Assembly: GCA_015698045.1 (NCBI GenBank) | Contig: BLAL01000013.1 | Location: forward strand, 744,001-808,000 | Source: Rhizophagus clarus | Lineage: Eukaryota > Glomeromycota > Glomeromycetes > Glomerales > Glomeraceae | Reading direction: 5' to 3' | Length of the DNA: 64,000 nucleotides | In this document: in pieces, positions 58,295 through 64,000 of the stretch | Layout of the letters: the number at the start of each line of letters is the position of its first letter | How positions within the stretch are numbered: the first letter of the stretch is position 1 | The notes under the pieces: model-generated | The model's input: the letters and a program-made list of their open reading frames with translations, nothing else | The model's database searches: none | What the model was told of the DNA's origin: nothing | Position numbers and translations under genes: made by a program

Positions 58295-61200
58295 TTACAA
58301 AGGCAAAGGTGTAGATGCCATTTTTTCTAAACGTTCATATTCTTTAATCATTAATTGATCTGTAATAAATGCACCAGGATTTAATGATGCAATATGAACT
58401 TTTGACCAATTTGAGCATCGGCTTATTGCGACATATGCCTGTCCTTCTGCAAATATCTGATTATCTAAAGATAAGGATACTTCAGGTAAGGTTAAACCTT
58501 GTGTTTTATGAACAGTAAGAGCAAATGAATTTTGTAAAGGAAATTGACATCTACTTGAAGGTTTACCATCAATAAAAAATGTTGCAGTATCTTTTTTGAT
58601 TACTATATCTACAATACCTCCTATTATACTAAAAACTACTCTAACTTCTAATTTTTCTAAGTTTATATCAGTTACTATGCCAATAGTACCATTACAAATT
58701 TTATGGTTAGATATATCATTTTTAAGATACATAACACGTGCACCTTATTGCAAACGTAAATAATCCGGATAATTAGTTTTACTCTTAAATAATTTTTGTG
58801 ATTCATTTGGATTATATTGTTCTCCATTAATTATATCAACTGCTTCACTAATTAAAAATTTATTTTCATTTACTGGAAGCATATTGCAAATAGTGTTATT
58901 AATACGGTTTGCTGCTTCTTTATATCCTACAATATTTGTTGTGTTAAGTGCTATATGAAGAGGTTGTTGTTGATTAAAGATTGCAGCTTTTTGATATAAA
59001 AAATCCCAAGATCTTGGAGAAATTTTTCCAAATCGAATTTCTTGTAATACATTATAAAATTCTTGGTCTTGATTTTGACGTTGTGGTTTTGTCAAGAATA
59101 ATGGATAAAATAATTTCCATTCTGAAGATTTATATATTTTCAATCCAGTTACTGGAGGTAATTGAGCTAAGTCACCAATTACAATTATATTTATTCCTCC
59201 AAATGCAATTGTTTTTTGTTGCTACACCAGTTGGGGCTAATAATAGGTATTTTGATCTCTTATTTATAAGATCTTTAGTAATTAAATTAATAATAAATGA
59301 CTTTCCAGTTCCTGCTGGTCCAGTGATAAAAAAATATGGATATTTATTTTTTTGTGTTTTAGGGCCTAAAATATTTTTAATAGTAGAAATAAGATCATTA
59401 GGAAGATCAAGAGTAGAACATTGAGGAAGAATTTGTGGATTAATTCGTAAGGATGAAAGTTGTATATTAATTAATTCTAATACTGAAGATGGAATAAAAT
59501 TTTGTAATTCATTTAATAACATAACCACTATTTGACTAAATTGGGCATCTAATTTTAATTGTTGAGTATGTAAATATTCTTGAGTAATTTGTTGAATTTT
59601 TTCATATAGTTCAGGATGAAGAAACAACCAATGCTCTCTATATGTTTGAAATGTGCCAAGTAATTCTTCTTCATTTCTACAGGGAAGTTCAAGTAGTAAT
59701 TTTTGATAAAAATATAATTCTCCATCTTGTAATTTCAAATAACGAAATCTAACTAATTTAGGAGTAGTTCTTTTAACTACATAGTTATTTAATAAATCAT
59801 TATGAATTTGACGTTTTGTTGATGGTAAAGATTTAGATATATCATAGTATTTATAATAATCAGGATATGTTAAATTATTAAATTCTTCTTCAAATGGTCG
59901 ATTAAAATATTTTTCTATATGATCTTTCCAATATGGATCATCTTCTTCTTCATTAATTAAATAAACTGGACGAATTGCTTTTTGTCTACTTGTAGGTGGA
60001 TCAGTAGTAAGATAACTAACTGTACATGAAGAATTGCATATTGTTTCACCTAATATTAAAAATAATAATTCCATTGAACCAAGTCGTCTAGCTATTATAT
60101 GTTCTCTAAATTTATCACCTTCTTTTACATTAAAAATATGACAAGGTTCAGATTTGGATATATATTTTGATAAATATCTAGCTAAGCCACGAGAACTTAC
60201 ATATTGAATATTCATATGTGCATCCCAAATAATTAGAGTTTGAGGATGATATGGAACAACCTACTGATCTTCAGGTTTAATACATTTATAAATATATCTA
60301 TGAGTATCATTATCATAATATGTATATGGAGAAAAAGGTTGAGGAAATCCTTTTTTACAAGTATGTCCAGGAGCAGGTTGACCACCACATTTTATACTAC
60401 ATGTATGAATTTGGTTTGCTTTTACTTTTGCATATAATTCAGATTCAGTAATTGGATCTGGTAAATCAGATCTTATAATATTTTCAGCAATCATTTGTTC
60501 AATAGATTTTGAAACCCAATATACACCATGAGTATGTGCTGCACCACGATTTTGAAATTCTATTCTTTCAAAAAAATATTTAAGTTCATTCCATTCTGAA
60601 TGTTCAGGATTTTTCCAAATATTCTTTTTAAGTTCTTGAAAACGATGGATAAAATGTAATGTAGTATGTAATGGTCTATTTGTTGGAATAGTATTGTGAT
60701 TATCTGTTGCTTTTAAGATTTTATGCAAATGTGTCCAGTGGCTTTCTGCCATTGTAAGAGTAATAAATAATGATGGTAATCCATATTCAGATATCATTGT
60801 ATTTACATGTAACTCTTTTTCATGAAAATATGTATCACCAGTACGAATAAAAGTAGGTAATGTTGTAGTTATTGATTCATTAATAATAGGCTTATTTGTA
60901 TATAAAGATCTTTGAATTAGTTCAGCAGCAGATGGTGGACGATATATTTTATCAGTTTGTTTTTGTCTCCATAATCTCTGATTATTTTGATGATTCCGAA
61001 TTTTTTCAAGTTGCAAATATGACCATGCTAACCAACGATGATTAAGTCTAAATCGGGAATCAATATTAAGTACTCTTTGTTTAATATATTTAGAATAAGT
61101 TTCTTCACGTACTGTATTGTTATTATTAGATATAATATTATGATAATGTCCTTTACCATCTGGAAAAAGGTCAGGAAATAATAATGGTTCCAAATCTGGA

Positions 61201-62216
61201 TCATCTACTGATAAAGGAAGCAATGTATTGTCAGGTGATTTTAAAAATCCTGCCATTAAATGCGTATAATGAAAATCCTCATTATGAATTTCAATGTTAA
61301 AATTATTATTTGGCACTACAATATCACCATTCAAAAATGGAGGGGCTGAATCATCATTTGGAATATGAAAGGCTCTAGGGAAAGGATTAGCTGTATTAGA
61401 TACAGGTGAATCTAAGAGGCGTGAATAAGATTTAAAAAAGGATTATTGGATTTTAACCAATTAGCTGCTCTAATTAATGTATTATCTAGCCAATTATTAT
61501 CTGAATTTGAATCAAGCACCAATCATTCCAGAATATAATGACAAAGAACGCATATTTTTTGAAAAATTCATAGTACCAGTTAATATTTTATATTCTGAAT
61601 ATATAGCACTATCAGCAGAAGTTCTACCTAAAGAACAATGCATAAATACTGGAGATAAATACATTCTTTTATTTAAAGGTACAGCTTCTATTTCATTTGG
61701 AATAGGACAAAGAAAAGGAAATGGATATCTAGTTAAAGGTTCTTTATAAGATAAACATACTGCAATACGTTTTGGAAGGCTAGTATGAAATATAAGTTGT
61801 TCTTCAGGATATGCTTGTAAAAGAGGATAATTGTTATGGTCACTCTCAGTATAAGCTGACCATTTACATTTTTTAGGATACATAAGACGTCCACAAAATG
61901 TATATAGAACACAAATGAACTGATTTAATATGCTTGTTTTAAATGTATTTAATAATGTGAGAAATTTTTGACTTGGTATCCAAGGGTTAGTTGGTAAATA
62001 ATTTTGATTAATAATAGGTGAAATATTTGGAATATTAAATATATTATTATTTTGAAGGGCTTGTAATTGATTCTGTAGTTGTCTTAACATATTTTCAGAA
62101 TTATCTTGGCAATTTAATTGTGGTTCAGATGAAAGATTAGTATCAAAAACATAGTGTTGAAAGATATGTTGTGACATGATTAAATTTTTAAAAAAACTTT
62201 TTTTTTTTGTTTTCAA
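58295..62216 (-). pseudogene. Helitron Rep/helicase ORF, multiply broken
   Basis: Segments in order on the minus strand: 62177-61512, N-terminus with Cys pairs (FICVLYTFCGR) and a DUF6570-like end (MYLSPVFMHCSLGRT); 61334-60261, Helitron_like_N with the HUH motif HTH at 60528-60536; 60215-59172, YLSKYISK (Rep tyrosines, ~60165) and PIF1 Walker A GPAGTGKS (59301-59327); 59143-58295, helicase C-terminal motifs (GARVMYL, HKTQGLTL, YVAISRC). Lesions: frameshifts near 61512 and 61400, TAG at 60261-60263, an internal deletion with frameshift near 59215 that removes the segment after Walker A including Walker B, and TAA at 58745-58747. A TATA-like ttatactttt region (inverse) sits at 62226-62240. The protein cannot be functional. 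Confidence 0.9.
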
Positions 62217-62270
62217 AAACTCCTATTTTTATACTTTTTTGGTGTCAAAGATTTGAGTCAAAAATTTGGA

Positions 62271-63150
62271 TCAGTCATTTACATTATAAGTTTAAATAAT
62301 TTAAATTGGCTTTTTCGGTTCAGTCCAACTTACTTGTGTCAATTTCCAAAGGCTTTATCAACATCTTTTATTTTTGTTATTAATTCTATAAATAAATGAT
62401 AGATATTGCAAAATTACTTTTTTGATAAACATTATAAAGGCTATTATTTGGTTATTTTAGTTTAACAAATAATGTAATAAAAACTTATAATTGTTCATTT
62501 ACATAATATTAAATTTAAAAAAAAGAAATGTGGTTTTTCTAGATTATTTAACGGCAATTAGCCCAATATTTTTTATTGTTAGATTAACAAAAATTGGCTG
62601 GATGGGGCAATGCAAATCAATTTGCTATTATTAGTATGGCTCAATTTGGTAGTTTGGCATCACGGCAATTAGCATTGTGGCAGTGCAATGGCATTTATTT
62701 TTTGGCATCATGGAAATTAGCATTATGGCGGTACTTTTGTAACATATTAATTTAAGAATTATATATTATTATAGTATTTGTTAAATGCTAAATTTAAATT
62801 TTTTACACAATGCATGAAAAAATTAATATTTTTGAAGTGTGATTATTAATATTTTTACAGTATTGTAGACCTGTTCCATAATCCTGTGATTTTGCATTGA
62901 TCGACAAACAAATAAAAAAAATAGTGAAGAATTTCTAAGATTAATAGTAAGTTTATGGTATATTCATAATGCTCTGAATGAGTCAATTATTGAACAAAAT
63001 GGTACTCGATTCAGAAAATTCAAGTCTAGTTAAGTCGAGTCAAAATAATAATTTTTTTAGACTCTACTCAACTAGACTCATAAAAAACATCCACTTGGAT
63101 CGACTTGATTTAGATCGATTATACCTGAGTTAATAAAATTACACAGAGAG
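62271..63150. other. Intergenic; 48-bp repeat
   Basis: No gene. A ~48-bp unit beginning tttggcatca(c/t)gg occurs at 62653 and 62701 with gcatta(g/a)tggc variants, a two-copy tandem. Further right, cgagtc/gactcg words begin at about 62995. Confidence 0.5.
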
Positions 63151-64000
63151 TTGATAAAAACGTTAAAAAAACATTGTTCGCAATGTCTTTAGTATTTAAA
63201 TTAAGAAATAAAAACGTTTCATGACGGTTTTATTAAAACGATTAAAAACCATTGCGAAATGGTTTTTTTTATCATGATAAATTAAAAGAAATAGAAACGT
63301 CTTGCGACATTTTTATTAAAACGATTAAAAACCATTACGAAATGGTTTTTTTTATCATGATAAATTAAAAGAAATAGAAACGTCTTGCGACATTTTTATT
63401 AAAATTAAAAACCATCCAAAACGGTTTTTTTTCATTTAAATTGTGCATAACAAAATGTTGCGAAATATTTTTTTATTTATGAATTTAACGAGAATAAAAA
63501 ATGACAATGTTTTTTTACTTCATTAATTAAAAACATTGCGAATCGTTTTTAATTTATGAATTAATAAAAAAACACGTTGTTCGCAATGTTATTTATTTAT
63601 AAATTTAATTGAAAAAAACATTTTTGCAAAGCGTTTTTAATTTAAATTTACACAAAAAAATGTTTTTCGCAACGTTTTTAATTATAGTGATAAAAAACGT
63701 TGCAAAACGTTTTTTATTCTTGAATTACTAAACGAAAAACTAATGTTTTTCGTAACATTTTTTAACCTAAATAATAGTATGAAAAATGTTTTTTGTTTAA
63801 TGTTTATTTACTGAATAATTTATAAAATCTGAATTATTACTGCAGATTTTATTCAACCCGGATTAATTCGAGTATTAATATAAACTTGGAATCGACTCGA
63901 ATTGGAATCAACTCGTGACTTGAATTATCGTTAAGTGATAGGCAAATCCTTGAATCAAACTCGACTCGACTCGACTCAAATCGCAAATTGACCCAGGTTG
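62995..64000. mobile_element. Possible element cut by the window end, with GACTCGA repeats
   Basis: cgagtc/gactcga words cluster at 63000-63125 and again at 63860-64000 (actcgactcgactcgactca), on either side of the hairpin array. The symmetrical GC-richer flanks around an AT-rich middle resemble the hAT-like elements at 6880 and 19603. Neither terminus is visible, and the right end is outside the window. Confidence 0.35.
63160..63800. repeat. Array of hairpin-type repeats with an 83-bp tandem core
   Basis: Three units spaced 83 bp (ttttattaaaacgatt-type marker at 63228, 63311, 63394) are followed by shorter, diverged units. Each contains aaaaacattgcgaa(a) facing its inverse (aacgttttt or aatggttttt), so each unit can form a hairpin. 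About ten such units lie in ~640 bp. Confidence 0.8.

Larger units (their letters stand above)
58045..62270 (-). mobile_element. Defective Helitron
   Basis: Minus-strand rolling-circle element. The 3' end shows a GC hairpin (58065-58079) 16 nt before CTAG (58045-58048), followed by a host T, as Helitrons require (CTRR end, insertion between A and T). A matching 5' start, TC preceded by A, lies at 62270/62271, about 54 nt upstream of the first ATG; the 5' assignment is less certain. The interior encodes the Zn-finger/DUF6570-like, Helitron_like_N (HUH Rep) and PIF1-helicase parts, all interrupted. Length about 4.2 kb. Confidence 0.8.

Noticed and set aside
63160..63800. CRISPR-like array
   Set aside because: Repeats are contiguous palindromic units with no unique spacers, in a eukaryotic context.
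1..64000. tRNA and rRNA genes
   Set aside because: No B-box (GGTTCGAATCC-like) with a matching acceptor stem and no rRNA core sequence was seen on reading both strands.

Overview
The window looks like the nuclear genome of an arbuscular mycorrhizal fungus (Glomeromycotina, Rhizophagus-like). It is very AT-rich. Its spliced genes have short GT-AG introns of about 70-125 nt, and it carries the gene families that are massively expanded in those fungi: tyrosine-kinase-like kinases with a Cys-rich N-terminal module, a Sel1-repeat kinase, HSP70/HSPA12-like remnants and AIG1-type GTPases. Repeats are dense. The species assignment is inference from family content; no rRNA, tRNA or mitochondrial marker was found.

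Layout. 1-5.3 kb: intergenic repeats (a 259-bp tandem duplication, a diverged direct repeat, a fold-back element). 5.3-7.9 kb: a decayed minus-strand pair of unrecognised ORFs, split by a 712-bp hAT-like insertion with a clean 8-bp target duplication. 8.1-11.9 kb: a Sel1-repeat protein kinase (two exons, 1228 aa, 21 repeats). 14.5-16.5 kb: a kinase with small tail exons. 18-19 kb: an HSP70-like pseudogene. 19.6-20.3 kb: a second hAT-like element. 21.7-34.8 kb: three intronless ~1190-aa paralogues (+, -, +) that join a stonustoxin-family (SNTX) N-terminal half to a zinc/AIG1-type GTPase/coiled-coil half. 35.5-36.4 kb: a kinase pseudogene. 39.1-40.6 kb: a broken PD-(D/E)XK-like gene. 41.1-45.3 kb: a Tc1-type transposon with an intact DD34E transposase and about 1.3-1.5-kb inverted repeats, each built of four ~335-bp units. 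46.1-48.9 kb (-) and 54.7-56.9 kb (+): a divergent pair of kinase paralogues, the first dead and the second apparently intact. Between them are Mutator-like and hAT-like elements and a duplicated block lacking the Tc1 insertion. 58.0-62.3 kb: a defective Helitron with recognisable termini. 62.3-64 kb: hairpin-type tandem repeats, possibly inside another element cut by the window end.

How it fits together. The live cargo seems to be the three SNTX-GTPase proteins and three kinases (Sel1 kinase, kinase at 14.5 kb, kinase at 54.7 kb). Most of the rest is mobile DNA or dead copies of the same expanded families. The SNTX-GTPase cluster is the best candidate for an under-described system: a pore-former-related fold, a nucleotide switch and two zinc clusters in one chain resemble innate immune or allorecognition effectors, but that role is inference only.
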